A DNA stretch of 50,725 bases from an uncultured Selenomonadales bacterium (lineage in GTDB: Bacteria; Bacillota; Negativicutes; Selenomonadales; Selenomonadaceae). The translations under genes and the position numbers were made by a program. Location: positions 1-50,725 of the forward strand of contig CALEPR010000082.1 in NCBI GenBank assembly GCA_937910665.1. The letters are read 5' to 3'. Below the pieces are notes generated by a model that worked only from the letters and a program-made list of their open reading frames with translations, was not told where the DNA came from and did not search any database. The number at the start of each line of letters is the position of its first letter. Within the stretch, counting starts at the first letter, position 1. Below, piece by piece: positions 50,541-50,725 of the stretch.

Positions 50541-50725
50541 AAAAAAAATTTCCTGCAAGTTTGTCGATCGAAAAAATTTGTTGAATTGAAAAAATAATTT
50601 GTTTCAAAAAAATTTTCCCTGCAAGTTTGCCGATCGAAAAAATTTGTTGAATCGAAAAAATAATTTGTTTCAAAAAAAATTTCCTGCAAGTTTGTCGATC
50701 GAAAAAATTTGTTGAATTGAAAAAA
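50541..50725. repeat. 65-66 bp tandem repeat upstream of lepA
   Basis: At least 2.8 copies of a unit with A8, CCTGCAAGTTTGTCGATCG, A6TTTGTTGAATTG, A6TAATTTGTTTC; the CCTGCAAG landmarks are at 50552, 50618 and 50683. It runs off the window. Unit 2 differs from units 1 and 3 at a few bases (GCCGATCG, AATCG). No gene was found in 50492-50725. Confidence 0.9.

Noticed and set aside
50541..50725. CRISPR array
   Set aside because: The repeated unit of 65-66 bp is contiguous with no unique spacers, and no cas genes are near.
1..50725. Very frequent A(n)T(n) tracts such as AAAATTTTT
   Set aside because: They are spread through coding (Lys-Phe, Lys-Ile-Phe codons) and non-coding DNA alike and are explained by composition and codon bias.

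Overview
The window is an AT-rich bacterial chromosome segment, densely coded, with strong Shine-Dalgarno sites and unusually many TTG starts (alaT, carA, carB, ubiD, trmB, divIVA, mod, HEPN, lepA). CodY, an AlaR/AlaT pair, a CBS/DRTGG pyrophosphatase, DivIVA and an Rae1-type ribonuclease point to Bacillota. FliB, a PduX/CobD pair and the overall style suggest the Gram-negative class Negativicutes (Selenomonadales-like). That placement is inference; there is no rRNA gene here to test it. I saw no tRNA, rRNA, CRISPR array or intact insertion sequence.

Layout. 1-3900: a decayed transposase tail, a two-gene operon with an ArsB/NhaD-type permease, and a WbaP-type sugar-phosphate transferase. 4000-8030: codY, alaR-alaT, an M48 protease and a single-domain response regulator. 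8150-14220: carA and carB, separated by a YoeB-like toxin-antitoxin pair, a PHP phosphatase and a fused antitoxin/toxin relative. 14250-20180: ubiD (minus), a sugar-binding lipoprotein, ppaC, an unknown gene behind a leader hairpin, and trmB. 20200-23600: a flagellin N-terminal fragment, a chemoreceptor, a HAD phosphatase and aroK. 23660-30550 (minus): deoB, rluD, a small membrane protein, a DUF401 permease, hypC, rae1, then a redox cluster (flavodoxin-ferredoxin, radical SAM, ABM domain).

30620-38080 (minus) is the most interesting part. A kinase, pduX and cobD look like one cobalamin side-chain operon, but a four-gene restriction island (mod, MNT nucleotidyltransferase, HEPN, res; every junction overlapping) sits exactly between pduX and cobD. 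A 38-bp imperfect direct repeat made of the pduX end and the cobD start flanks it. 38230-50725: fliB, an ACT protein, galU, nagZ, ribBA, the operon divIVA-lspA-methyltransferase-folK/folA fusion, the minus operon lepA-rsmE-folD, and a 65-66 bp tandem repeat upstream of lepA.

Three repeat families run through the intergenic spaces: TKAGGRN heptads at six or more sites, which often supply gene ends, Shine-Dalgarno sites or start codons; an inverted pair of about 65-80 bp with short terminal inverted repeats; and the tandem repeat at the right edge. Biosynthesis genes (pyrimidine, riboflavin, folate, cobalamin, shikimate) and translation or rRNA/tRNA-modification genes (trmB, rluD, rsmE, lepA) make up most of the core.
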